64,000 nucleotides of DNA from Bacteroides sp. AN502(2024) (lineage in GTDB: Bacteria; Bacteroidota; Bacteroidia; Bacteroidales; Bacteroidaceae), in contig NZ_JBGFSP010000012.1 in NCBI RefSeq assembly GCF_041227145.1, positions 171,181 to 235,180 of the forward strand. Direction: 5' to 3'. Shown piece by piece: positions 16,225 through 24,511 of the stretch (positions are counted from its first letter, which is position 1; each line of letters begins with the position of its first letter). Made by a program: the position numbers and the translations under genes. The notes beneath the pieces are model-generated. The model saw nothing but the letters and a program-made list of their open reading frames with translations. It ran no database searches and was not told the DNA's origin.

Positions 16225-16443
16225 ATGAACGAATTCAAAATCCGCGCCTACGGCCGTATGGAACTGGCGCAACTCTATTCTCCAGAATTAACTGACATTG
16301 CTGCCTATCGAAAGATGCAGAAGTGGATTTCTTTCTGTCCCGGACTGCTGCAACGTCTGTACGACTTAGGGTACGATTCCAATCGCCGCTCATTCACTCC
16401 ATTGGAGGTGAGGGTGATTGTAGACGCCTTGGGAGAACCTTAG
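16225..16443 (+). CDS. DUF4248 family small protein
   Basis: A 72-residue protein with the DUF4248 look: KIRAYGRMELAQLYSPELTD, then AYRKMQKWI and TPLEVRVIVDALGEP at the end. It is a compact, helical, probably DNA-associated protein of unknown role. In Bacteroides it commonly accompanies VirE_N/DUF3987 genes in capsule and mobile regions, as it does here. Two hairpins follow its stop. Confidence 0.8.
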   Translation: MNEFKIRAYGRMELAQLYSPELTDIAAYRKMQKWISFCPGLLQRLYDLGYDSNRRSFTPLEVRVIVDALGEP

Positions 16444-16456
16444 AGAAGAAAAAAAT

Positions 16457-16517
16457 AAAGCATCGCTTTAGCAGTCGTAAAGCGATGCTTTACCACCTCT
16501 AAAGCGCCGCTTTAGAG
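16457..16517. terminator. Two tandem hairpins sharing an AAAGCG/CGCTTT core
   Basis: First hairpin: 14-bp perfect stem, 16457-16470 with 16478-16491, 7-base loop. Second: 10-bp perfect stem, 16497-16506 with 16508-16517 around one base. Both stems use the same core. They lie between the convergent DUF4248 and DUF3987 genes, so bidirectional termination is likely. There is no long T tract. The paired repeats could also be a protein-binding or REP-like site. Confidence 0.5.
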
Positions 16518-16597
16518 TTCATAAAACGCCCTGTTTGATAATGACTGAATTCACTGGGTTATACAAATGCAAAAAATGCACTTTTTCCAGGGGCTTC

Positions 16598-18430
16598 CTA
16601 ACACACGCGCACGTGCGTGCGCGTATATACGCCCTTATCGTCTGCATGGGTAAGCAATCCTTTTTTTATCAGGCGGTTCAGCCAGCTAAGAGCAGTGTTG
16701 GCTTTGATTTTCATCTTTTCCGCCTGCTCCAACAGTTGTGCGCGGGTGAACCGGTTGCCCATCATTTCAAAAAGTGCATCTCTGTCGGCATTGGTTCTAT
16801 GTCTGACTTCTGTGGAAGGAAGAAAAGACAAGATATGTGTGGCGTGACGATAGAGTGGAGTTACCAGTTCCAGAACCGCTTTAAAATCTTTAGCAGTGAT
16901 GGTCACATCCCAACGGGTGATAATGTCGTCTTTGATATTATCGGAGACAACCTCCTTGTCAGGAGTCAGCAGAGGGGCGGAAGCACCCTTGAAGTGATAA
17001 GGTTGGTCGCACTCCAGTGCACGCATCATAGCTATTTCCGCCATGATACGGCATGTATTGACGGCCAGTCGGGCTATGGAGCTGCTCATCTCGTTCCCGT
17101 TGGCAAGTCCCGAACGGAAAAACAGATCGGCAAAGAGGGCATTGAACTCTTGCTTTTGTTCATCCGTGAGTCGGAGGGTATGCAGCCCGTGTGCTTTCAT
17201 CAGGTCCAGTCGTTTTTTCCATTCCAGGCCTATGTTTGTGAAGACAGCTTCCAGATCGGTTTCGCCACTTTCAAACTGATTGATCCACGTCCATATACCG
17301 TGCATATAATAAAACAGCTGACGCGAGAAGAGACCGTTCTCTGTCGAGGGAATAAGTGGTTTTACCTGTGCGGGTGTACCGGAAAGCAGGACGGAAAGGT
17401 AACTTTTCTTTACTTCTCGGTATTCTTGGTCGGTACGTCGGTTGTACGACAGGCGGTCGTGGTCGAACGCTTTACGAAGCGTATCGCTCCAGTGCCCGTA
17501 TTCAGAGCTGATGGCGGAAGAAATGGTATCCGCTTCGGTTTCGCAGATAAGTCCGGTGCCGTTGGCATCCATGATATTTTGCAGAATACCCGTTCCGCTG
17601 TTATTACCCGAGATGAGGAACATTTGATTCTTGGGCATTTGAGGGGCTTCCACTTTGCAGCGTTCCTTTCCCATGACATCATAGGCGGCTTTCTCTTTCT
17701 TGTAGGCCTTGACCTTTTCCGCTACTTGTTGGCGGATCTCGTCATGAATAGGCTCCACAAGCAGACGGATGAACGAAAGAATTCCCTTACCCGAGGCGGC
17801 AGGAGCCACAATAAAACTTTGCAGACAAGGAGACTGAAGTTTGCCGGCGTATGGACATCTTACATATCGCTCCATGCTGGCACCTATGGCAGTCAATGCT
17901 CCGAGCAGCATGATGTCACGCTGTGTAGAGCTAGTGGCATAACTCATGATGAGCAACAGGATTTTCGGCCAGTCCGCTTCGGGGAAAGAAGGCAATGGTT
18001 GGTTCGGGTCACTCCCGTCCTGCAGCTCTTCGGATTCGTCCGGTTCTTCATTGTCCACCTTATTATATACGTGCGCGTGTGTGAGATTTGGGGACAGTGC
18101 ATTTTTTGCATTTTCTGCATTTTTTCGGTGGCTCGTCACTTCCTCTTTGCAGAGAGTCACCCCCGTCCTTTCAGCAAGATGGAAGGCGGTCCCCAGATGG
18201 ATTTCTCCGTGTTTGGTAGTCAGTGCATTGGAGAATATCCGTTCGGCATGTCTCTGTTCGTACTTGGCAGACATCCGGCACAACCGATGGAAAAACTCGC
18301 GTCCAGCTTCTCCGCAATCCGTTGCGATGGCGAACGCCAGTTGTACATATTCGGCATACGTAGGGGCAATATCCGCTCCAGCAGTTTCAACCGCTTCACA
18401 GAGGCGGCATAACGATTCGATTTCGTTCAT
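16598..18430 (-). CDS. DUF3987 protein (VirE-associated helicase/ATPase-like)
   Basis: About 610 residues from ATG 18430 (MNEIESLCRLCEAVETAGAD); a further in-frame start at 18493 would overlap the upstream gene. A P-loop-like motif, APAASGKGILSFI, lies near residue 207, and an acidic CETEADTISS further on could be the Walker B equivalent. These are features of the DUF3987 group. The C-terminus has a winged-helix-like region (FTRAQLLEQAEKMKIKANTA). It pairs with the VirE_N gene just upstream. Such pairs are frequent in Bacteroides capsule loci and genomic islands and look like a two-part primase-helicase, but no cellular role is established as far as I know. Confidence 0.82.
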   Translation of the reverse strand: MNEIESLCRLCEAVETAGADIAPTYAEYVQLAFAIATDCGEAGREFFHRLCRMSAKYEQRHAERIFSNALTTKHGEIHLGTAFHLAERTGVTLCKEEVTSHRKNAENAKNALSPNLTHAHVYNKVDNEEPDESEELQDGSDPNQPLPSFPEADWPKILLLIMSYATSSTQRDIMLLGALTAIGASMERYVRCPYAGKLQSPCLQSFIVAPAASGKGILSFIRLLVEPIHDEIRQQVAEKVKAYKKEKAAYDVMGKERCKVEAPQMPKNQMFLISGNNSGTGILQNIMDANGTGLICETEADTISSAISSEYGHWSDTLRKAFDHDRLSYNRRTDQEYREVKKSYLSVLLSGTPAQVKPLIPSTENGLFSRQLFYYMHGIWTWINQFESGETDLEAVFTNIGLEWKKRLDLMKAHGLHTLRLTDEQKQEFNALFADLFFRSGLANGNEMSSSIARLAVNTCRIMAEIAMMRALECDQPYHFKGASAPLLTPDKEVVSDNIKDDIITRWDVTITAKDFKAVLELVTPLYRHATHILSFLPSTEVRHRTNADRDALFEMMGNRFTRAQLLEQAEKMKIKANTALSWLNRLIKKGLLTHADDKGVYTRTHVRVC

Positions 18431-18452
18431 AAATGTAATGTATGATTTTAAT

Positions 18453-19088
18453 TTATAATGATTGATTGTTTCTAAACAATGCTCCCGGATCATGACTCAG
18501 AAAGCAAGATCTCACAATGTCCTTACCGGAAAAGTCTACGCCCTTGCGTTTTTCTCCAAATGGGGGTGGCGTTTCCGTGCCATAGAGCAACACCGTGAAT
18601 ATCATTGCCAACTTCATATTTTCTATGATACTTTCTGTGTCGTCGGCCATAGGTAAATGAGGGTAGGGCACAAATGCTTTCACACCCCGTCCGCTGGGAC
18701 TGATAAACGTGAGCACAGGGTGCAGAAGGCGGTCGTTAAACAATGCGCTGCGCATCTCCACTGCTTCCTGATAGGAGTCGAGATGGTCGATATCGACTAC
18801 TACCAGATGTGAAGAAGCTACGAAACATTTGCTGTTGCGACGCGAGAATGTACCACAGGGAGTCACATAAGGCAATAGTGATGCTTTTGCTGCCCGCATA
18901 TCTTCGGAATTGCGTACTTGTCCGGTCAGGATTTTGAGCTTCTCGTTGCAGGTTATCATTTGAAAAACTTGCTTGATAGAGACTTCGCAGGCGGGAACAA
19001 GTGTTGCAGGAGTAATAATCCGCCCCTGTTCGTTTTTGATAGGAGCAATGGGAGGTCTGAAATAAGACATTCTGAAATCATTTGTCAT
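18453..19088 (-). CDS. VirE N-terminal-domain protein (primase-like)
   Basis: About 211 residues from ATG 19088 (MTNDFRMSYFRPPI). A longer start at 19175 exists, but its extra 29 residues look unlike the family. The core has SSHLVVVDIDHLDSYQEAVE, with the paired acidic residues, and ISPSGRGVKAFVPY. These are the marks of the VirE_N/BT4734-like domain, which resembles archaeo-eukaryotic primases. It is followed after 22 bases by the DUF3987 partner on the same strand. The unit runs opposite to the capsule genes, so it is expressed independently of the phase switch. Confidence 0.8.
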   Translation of the reverse strand: MTNDFRMSYFRPPIAPIKNEQGRIITPATLVPACEVSIKQVFQMITCNEKLKILTGQVRNSEDMRAAKASLLPYVTPCGTFSRRNSKCFVASSHLVVVDIDHLDSYQEAVEMRSALFNDRLLHPVLTFISPSGRGVKAFVPYPHLPMADDTESIIENMKLAMIFTVLLYGTETPPPFGEKRKGVDFSGKDIVRSCFLSHDPGALFRNNQSL

Positions 19089-19242
19089 AACATTTATAAT
19101 TAGTTGATTATCACCTTGATTTTTCAAGGCGTGGGGGCGAAGGTCGGAAAAACATGAAATAGGGGTTTCAGACATGTCTGAAACTATGTGAATAGATTTA
19201 AATGTATTATGTATTTTTTAGCAACTAACAAAGGATAAAAAC

Positions 19243-19470
19243 ATGGAAGAAAAAAGGATTCATTATGCTCTCGGTCTGTTTATCGCAGAGCAACTTAAGC
19301 GTGCGAAGATAGATGTGAAAAGTATGTGTAAAGAACTTCATATGAGTCTGGATACCTATGAACAGGTAAAGAGGGGACTCGATAAGGCTCTAAGACATTA
19401 TATCCGTATTATGAACTATTACTATGATAATCTCACCAAAGAAGAGTTTTTAGCCAAAATGGCTGAATGA
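19243..19470 (+). CDS. Small helical protein of unknown function
   Basis: A 75-residue, basic, helix-rich protein (HYALGLFIAEQLKRAKIDVK, MCKELHMSLDTYEQVKRGLD). The central part has the spacing of a helix-turn-helix, so DNA binding is plausible. There is no signal or membrane segment. It is divergent from the VirE_N gene and probably belongs to the same inserted module. I do not recognise the family. Confidence 0.5.
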   Translation: MEEKRIHYALGLFIAEQLKRAKIDVKSMCKELHMSLDTYEQVKRGLDKALRHYIRIMNYYYDNLTKEEFLAKMAE

Positions 19471-19541
19471 GGAGAACTTTATATCAAGTATAGAGAGAAA
19501 AATGCTGATAAGGGATGAGAATCTAAACTAAGAGTAAAAGT

Positions 19542-19685
19542 ATGCAGGAAGTCCAACGTTTCAATAAAGTCCTAAAATCTTTTGTCTTTTTAGGGGACAT
19601 CATCTTATTGAACTTGCTGTTATGTATGTTTATCTCTTTTTGGGAAAACCGGTCTCTTTTTGAGTATTCCGTGTCTCTTTTATAG
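19542..19685 (+). pseudogene. N-terminal fragment of an undecaprenyl-phosphate sugar transferase
   Basis: A 47-codon frame reads MQEVQRFNKVLKSFVFLGDI, then a membrane segment ILLNLLLCMFISFW and a stop at 19683-19685. The 'FN.VLK..VFLGDI.LLN' wording is that of the first transmembrane helix of WcaJ/CpsE-type initiating transferases, which normally have four or five such helices and a catalytic domain. The rest is missing; the next 140 bases carry stops in all useful frames. A functional initiating enzyme is encoded at 26430, so this looks like a relic of an earlier version of the locus. Confidence 0.55.
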
Positions 19686-19830
19686 AATATGGACGTTTCT
19701 TTTGGATTTATATATCCTATATAGGACTGTGTATAACCTCATCCGTGGGGATAAAGAGGCTTATTAGGCGGAGAGCCGGAATTTGAATAAAGATGATATC
19801 AATAGTTGTAATTTACATGAGTGGGTGGTT

Positions 19831-20640
19831 ATGAGAAATTTGAAACGATTGACTTGGGGTGCGTTACTTGCTTTTGGGCTGGTATCCTGCCAATCATACA
19901 AGAAAGTTCCTTATTTACAGGATACGGCTTTTGTGAATAAGACAGAACAGCGTGTTCGTCAGACTGGCGTGAAGGTAATGCCCAAGGATTTGTTGACGAT
20001 TGCCGTGTCTTGTTCTACTCCGGAACTGGCTGCACCTTTCAATCTGGTGCATTCGGATAGGGATAGTAGAATAGAGAGAAAGACGACCGGACAAGAAACG
20101 GCGTCATCGGCTCTGCAACAATACCTGGTGGATAATCAGGGGAATATCAATTTCCCGGTGTTGGGTGAAATTCATGTAGGTGGACTGACCAAACCGGAAA
20201 TCGAAAACCTGATTATAGACAAACTGAAGGTTTATCTGAAAGAAGCACCGCTTGTTACCGTACGTATTGTTAATTATCGGATTTCGGTATTGGGAGAGGT
20301 TGCCAAGCCCGGTAGCTTTGTCGTTTCCAACGAGAAGATTAATCTCTTGGAAGCGCTCGCCATGGCAGGTGATTTGACCATTTACGGCATGCGTGATAAT
20401 GTGAAATTGATTCGGACCGGACTGGATCATAAACAGGAAATAATAACTTTTGATTTGAATAAGGCTGAAACGGTATTCTCTCCTTATTATCAGCTACAGC
20501 AGAATGATATTGTTTATGTGACGCCTAATAAGACGAAGGCGAAGAATTCGGATGTGGGGACTAGTACGGGATTGTGGTTCTCCGGTATTTCCATCTTAGC
20601 TTCACTTGCAAACATATTGGTAGTTTTATTAAATTTATAA
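19831..20640 (+). CDS. Wza-type polysaccharide export lipoprotein, second copy
   Basis: A 269-residue export lipoprotein from ATG 19831 (MRNLKRLTWG); an in-frame TTG 48 bases upstream would bury the signal peptide. The lipobox is LVSC at Cys20, and CQSYKKVPYLQD follows as in the first copy. It has a Poly_export domain, an extra linker (DRDSRIERKTTGQETASSAL) missing from copy one, and a SLBB domain (ISVLGEVAKPGSFVVSNEK). A C-terminal hydrophobic helix completes it. It ends 3 bases before the Wzc-type gene, so it is the working Wza partner: together they form the trans-envelope export channel and its polymerisation controller. Confidence 0.92.
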   Translation: MRNLKRLTWGALLAFGLVSCQSYKKVPYLQDTAFVNKTEQRVRQTGVKVMPKDLLTIAVSCSTPELAAPFNLVHSDRDSRIERKTTGQETASSALQQYLVDNQGNINFPVLGEIHVGGLTKPEIENLIIDKLKVYLKEAPLVTVRIVNYRISVLGEVAKPGSFVVSNEKINLLEALAMAGDLTIYGMRDNVKLIRTGLDHKQEIITFDLNKAETVFSPYYQLQQNDIVYVTPNKTKAKNSDVGTSTGLWFSGISILASLANILVVLLNL

Positions 20641-20643
20641 TCA

Positions 20644-23070
20644 ATGATGAAAGAAAACTCATACGACAATCCAATGAATGAACCGGAGGAAGATAAAGTT
20701 AATTATCAAGAACTTCTCTTTAAGTATATCATTCACTGGCCTTGGTTTGTAGCTTCTGTTCTAGCCTGTTTGATAGGTGCTTGGGTGTATTTGCATTTTC
20801 AAACTCCGGTGTATCAGGTTTCCGCCTCTATCATGATTAAGGATGATAAAAAGAATGGTGGTGGAAACGCTGCTGATTTGGAAAGTTTGGGATTTGGCGG
20901 AATGATTACTTCCGCACAGAGCATCGACAATGAGATAGAAGTATTGCGTTCAAAGACAATCTTGAAAGAGGTTGTCAATAATTTGGAACTTTATATTACT
21001 TATTATGATGAGGATGAATTCCCTAAAAAGGAGCTGTATAAAACCTCTCCAGTCATCGTGAGTCTGACGTCGCAAGAGGCGGATAAATTGGCAGGTACAG
21101 CCCTGGTTGATATGAAATTGGCTCCGGAAGGTGTTTTGGATGTGAGTGTAACGATAGGTCCGAATGAATATAAAAAGCATTTTGATAAACTTCCGGCAGT
21201 GTTGCCTACGGATGCAGGTACATTTGGTTTTGTATTGAAAGACTCTTTATTCAATGGGAAGATAGCAGGGCAAAGCGTGGAACGAAATATCAGCGCTGTA
21301 GTTAGCCGGCCATTTGAAACAGCCAAAGGTTATCAGTTGGCATTAAAAATAGAGCCTACCTCCAAAACAACTTCGGTAGCTGTTGTTTCATTGATGAATA
21401 CGAATATACAGCGTGGGGAGGATTTCATTAATAAGTTGATAGAGATGTACAATCGGAATACGAATAATGATAAAAATGAGGTTGCCGAAAAAACGAGAGA
21501 GTTTATCAATGAACGTATTCAGATTATCGATGAGGAACTTGGCACTACGGAGGATAAACTGGAAGCATTTAAAAGAAATGCAGGCTTGACGGATATCAGT
21601 AGTGATGCCCAATTGGCTATATCGGAAAATGCCGAATACGAAAAGAAACGGGTGGAAAACGGAACACAGATCAATTTAGTTCGTGATCTGACTAAATATA
21701 TCAATAATCCGTCGAATGAGTATGAAGTGTTGCCGAGTAATATTGGTTTATCTGATAATGGTTTGACTACTCAAATAGATCGTTATAATGAGTTGATTAT
21801 CGAACGCAAACGTTTACTTCGTACTTCTACGGAGAGTAACCCGATGATTGTAAATCTGGATACAAGTATTCGTGCCATGAAAGCAAATGTAAAAGCTGCC
21901 ATTGATGGGACTTTACAAGGCTTGCTCATCGTGAAGGCTGGTCTGGATCGTGAAGCTGGTCGTTTTTCCCGTCGTATCAGCGATGCTCCGGGACAGGAAC
22001 GTCAGTACGTCAGTATTGCCCGTCAGCAGGAAATCAAGGCGGGGCTTTATCTGATGCTCTTGCAGAAACGTGAAGAGAATGCTATCATGTTGGCTGCTAC
22101 TGCGAATAATGCGAAAATTATTGATGAGCCGGTAGCTGAAGGTGTCCTGGTATCTCCGAAACCTAAAATGATTTACATGATTGCTTTCGTGTTGGGAGTA
22201 GGTTTGCCTGTTGGCATTATTTTCCTGCTTGGGCTTACTAAATTCAAAATAGAGGGGCGTGCGGATGTCGAGAAATTGACAAGTTTGCCTATTGTGGGTG
22301 ATGTGCCGTTGACAGAAGAATCCCATGGTTCTATTGTTGTGTTTGAGAATCAGAATACTTTAATGAGCGAGACTTTCCGTAACATTCGTACCAATCTTCA
22401 GTTTATGCTTAATGGCGGTCAGAAAGTGATTCTGGTGACTTCGACAGTGAGTGGTGAAGGTAAATCTTTTATCTCTTCTAATTTGGCGATCAGTCTTTCT
22501 TTATTGGGAAAAAAGGTGGTCATTGTCGGTCTTGATATTCGTAAGCCCGGTTTGAATAAAGTTTTTAATATTCCGAGAAAAGATCCGGGAATTACTCAAT
22601 ATCTGTCGAATCCGGAAAATAATCTGATGGAATTTGTCCAGCCTTCGGATGTAAGCAAGAGTCTGTACATTCTTCCCGGTGGTACGGTTCCTCCCAATCC
22701 GACGGAATTGTTGGCTCGTGACGGTTTGGATAAAGCGATCGAAACATTGAAAAAGAATTTCGATTATGTCGTTTTGGATACTGCTCCAGTCGGTATGGTG
22801 ACGGATACTTTGCTGATAGGTCGTGTAGCCGATTTGTCTGTTTATGTATGTCGCGCCGATTATACCCACAAAGCAGAGTTTACGTTGATAAACGAACTGG
22901 CATCTGCCCATAAGCTGCCTACTCTTTGTACGGTAATAAACGGTCTTGATCTTCAGAAGAAAAAGTACGGTTACTATTATGGTTACGGTAAATATGGTGA
23001 GTATTATGGATATGGCAAAAGGCATGGCTACGGTTACGGTTATGGAGAGCATAAAGTAAAGGAAGAGTAA
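20644..23070 (+). CDS. Wzc-type polysaccharide co-polymerase with bacterial tyrosine kinase domain
   Basis: An 808-residue inner-membrane protein. The first membrane helix (about 31-50, WPWFVASVLACLIGAWVYL) is followed by a long periplasmic coiled-coil Wzz region. The second helix is near 510-532 (MIYMIAFVLGVGLPVGIIF). The cytosolic BY-kinase has Walker A STVSGEGKSF near 598, Walker A' VVIVGLDIRKPG near 628 and Walker B YVVLDTAPVGM near 707. The C-terminus is a tyrosine-rich tail (about 775-800, KKKYGYYYGYGKYGEYYGYG), the autophosphorylation cluster that sets chain length and export. It is translationally close to wza (3-base gap). A promoterless gap of 167 bases follows before the GHKL gene. 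Confidence 0.95.
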   Translation: MMKENSYDNPMNEPEEDKVNYQELLFKYIIHWPWFVASVLACLIGAWVYLHFQTPVYQVSASIMIKDDKKNGGGNAADLESLGFGGMITSAQSIDNEIEVLRSKTILKEVVNNLELYITYYDEDEFPKKELYKTSPVIVSLTSQEADKLAGTALVDMKLAPEGVLDVSVTIGPNEYKKHFDKLPAVLPTDAGTFGFVLKDSLFNGKIAGQSVERNISAVVSRPFETAKGYQLALKIEPTSKTTSVAVVSLMNTNIQRGEDFINKLIEMYNRNTNNDKNEVAEKTREFINERIQIIDEELGTTEDKLEAFKRNAGLTDISSDAQLAISENAEYEKKRVENGTQINLVRDLTKYINNPSNEYEVLPSNIGLSDNGLTTQIDRYNELIIERKRLLRTSTESNPMIVNLDTSIRAMKANVKAAIDGTLQGLLIVKAGLDREAGRFSRRISDAPGQERQYVSIARQQEIKAGLYLMLLQKREENAIMLAATANNAKIIDEPVAEGVLVSPKPKMIYMIAFVLGVGLPVGIIFLLGLTKFKIEGRADVEKLTSLPIVGDVPLTEESHGSIVVFENQNTLMSETFRNIRTNLQFMLNGGQKVILVTSTVSGEGKSFISSNLAISLSLLGKKVVIVGLDIRKPGLNKVFNIPRKDPGITQYLSNPENNLMEFVQPSDVSKSLYILPGGTVPPNPTELLARDGLDKAIETLKKNFDYVVLDTAPVGMVTDTLLIGRVADLSVYVCRADYTHKAEFTLINELASAHKLPTLCTVINGLDLQKKKYGYYYGYGKYGEYYGYGKRHGYGYGYGEHKVKEE

Positions 23071-23113
23071 ATAGCTGAAAAATATCATTGTTTGAGAAAA
23101 TATACTATTTTTT

Positions 23114-23136
23114 TCAAACTGCGCTTGGACGTTTAC
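23114..23136 (+). repeat. Orphan IS66-type end, direct copy of the end at 26327-26349
   Basis: These 23 bases (tcaaactgcgcttggacg then tttac) match the right end of the damaged IS66 element at 26327-26349 in 21 of 23 positions and in the same orientation. No transposase lies upstream of it. It is either a solo end left by an earlier IS66-type event or the boundary of a composite unit that includes the GHKL/STAS pair. Confidence 0.55.
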
Positions 23137-23200
23137 TGAATGCTTACAAACGGAATGATAATAAATAATGTAATGTAGATAATATAACCAAATAAATGAG

Positions 23201-23208
23201 TATATTTG
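23201..23208 (+). promoter_or_regulatory. -7 box of the GHKL/STAS pair
   Basis: TATATTTG, a consensus -7 box, 29 bases before ATG 23238. It suggests the pair is transcribed independently of the invertible capsule promoter. Confidence 0.45.
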
Positions 23209-23237
23209 CGTAGCGTTATGTAATTTATGTAAATGGT

Positions 23238-24104
23238 ATGATCCTAAGCTATACATTAGATAAAAGTAAAAGAGAATACTGGATAGAACAGATAAATTCT
23301 ATTCATACTCAAATATCAAAATTCTCACTTGCTTGTACTGTAGAATTAAATTTCTATAATATAAAAAAGGAGGAATTTACTCCAGTACATATTGTTTTAT
23401 TAGCGTGTCTATGCGAACATTTGCATCGGTTAAAATTTCATATAAAAGTTAACGCTAGTTCTGAAATCGTAGATTTCTTGAAAGAAGAACTTAAATTTCA
23501 TTTGTATTTTGATAACTCTAGCACTGAACATATTGAGTCAGAAAACAGTTCTATATTAAATTTGTGGAAAGTCGTAAAAAATAAAGCTCAGGGATATAGT
23601 ATAAGTGTTACAACCTTTTTCCGCAGAACATGTTTTGATGGGTATGATTTAACAGGACTTCAGACTTCATTGGATGAGATATATAACAATATTGCGGATC
23701 ATTCAGAGGCCAACGGGAATGCATTCTCTTATATTAGTTATGATAAGGAAAAGCACATGATTCATGTTGCTGCCTGTGACTTTGGGGTAGGTATTCCGTT
23801 TACATTAAAAAAAGCTGGATATAATTATGAAAATGATGCGGAAGCTATAAGACAATCTCTGGAAATAGGTGTTTCTGCAAAATCTCAAACGCATAACAAA
23901 GGTTTTGGATTGGATAATGTCACATCCAATCTTTCTGAGGGTGGTATGTTAAGAATGGTGAGTAATAGTGGTGTTGTATTTTGTACAAATGCCAAGAATA
24001 ATGTAAAACAGTATTTAATAGATTATAATTTTCAAGGGACTTTGGTCTTTTTTGATATATGTATAGATACATTTGAAGAGATGTTGGACGATATAATGAT
24101 TTAA
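23238..24104 (+). CDS. GHKL-fold ATPase (histidine-kinase-like, no kinase core)
   Basis: A 288-residue cytosolic protein. The C-terminal half has all GHKL ATP-site boxes: N box SLDEIYNNIADHSEA (about 150), G1 box ACDFGVGIPF (about 180) and G2 box NKGFGLDNV (about 221). There is no phosphoacceptor His/dimerisation helix and no membrane segment, so it is not a sensor kinase. The N-terminal ~130 residues are alpha/beta and unassigned. It ends one base before a STAS-like (DUF4325) gene. ATPase plus STAS pairs recall the anti-sigma/anti-anti-sigma partner switch (SpoIIAB/SpoIIAA), which is my working hypothesis. Its place between wzc and the sugar transferase is odd and looks inserted. Confidence 0.75.
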   Translation: MILSYTLDKSKREYWIEQINSIHTQISKFSLACTVELNFYNIKKEEFTPVHIVLLACLCEHLHRLKFHIKVNASSEIVDFLKEELKFHLYFDNSSTEHIESENSSILNLWKVVKNKAQGYSISVTTFFRRTCFDGYDLTGLQTSLDEIYNNIADHSEANGNAFSYISYDKEKHMIHVAACDFGVGIPFTLKKAGYNYENDAEAIRQSLEIGVSAKSQTHNKGFGLDNVTSNLSEGGMLRMVSNSGVVFCTNAKNNVKQYLIDYNFQGTLVFFDICIDTFEEMLDDIMI

Positions 24105-24105
24105 T

Positions 24106-24429
24106 ATGGAAAATGTAGTATTATTAAAAGACATTCTGAAGGATAATCAATATCCGGAAGCGGGCGTGTTATTATTTAAAATAGCAAAAGAGGCTATAGA
24201 TAATGGGGAGACCCTTATTTTAAATATGAGCGAGGTCGAATCTGTTCCAACTGTATTTATGAATACATCCTTTGGAGAACTTATTGCATCGTATGGAGCT
24301 GAAAAGATAAAGAAAGTTTTTCTTTTTAAAAGCATAACTAAAGCACAGATTCAAAGGATACGTAAGTATTTTGCAGATTATGAAAATATTGTTATGAAAA
24401 AAGAAAGATGCAGTCACGGTAATACATGA
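24106..24429 (+). CDS. STAS-like DUF4325 protein
   Basis: A 107-residue single-domain protein. The alternation of beta strands and helices (VLLFKIAKEAIDNGETLILN, MSEVESVPTVFMNTSFGELI) is that of DUF4325, a STAS-like family. VPTVFMNTSFGEL is the segment that in many members follows 'D...i.S.F'. In classic STAS antagonists a Ser here is phosphorylated; here T and S are available. It is a pair with the GHKL ATPase (1-base gap). The IS66 target site begins 7 bases after its stop, so the insertion did not cut the gene. Confidence 0.72.
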   Translation: MENVVLLKDILKDNQYPEAGVLLFKIAKEAIDNGETLILNMSEVESVPTVFMNTSFGELIASYGAEKIKKVFLFKSITKAQIQRIRKYFADYENIVMKKERCSHGNT

Positions 24430-24511
24430 GTATCGCTATGTACCGTAAGCAGTCAAAAAAAAGGCTATTGTTTGAAAGTTTTATCTTCGCTGCGACCAAA
24501 AAAATAGCATT

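Noticed and set aside
16535-18412. A 625-codon open frame on the plus strand opposite the DUF3987 gene
   Set aside because: It lies fully antisense to a gene with clear P-loop and family motifs, has no recognisable domain, and its composition is that of a shadow frame.
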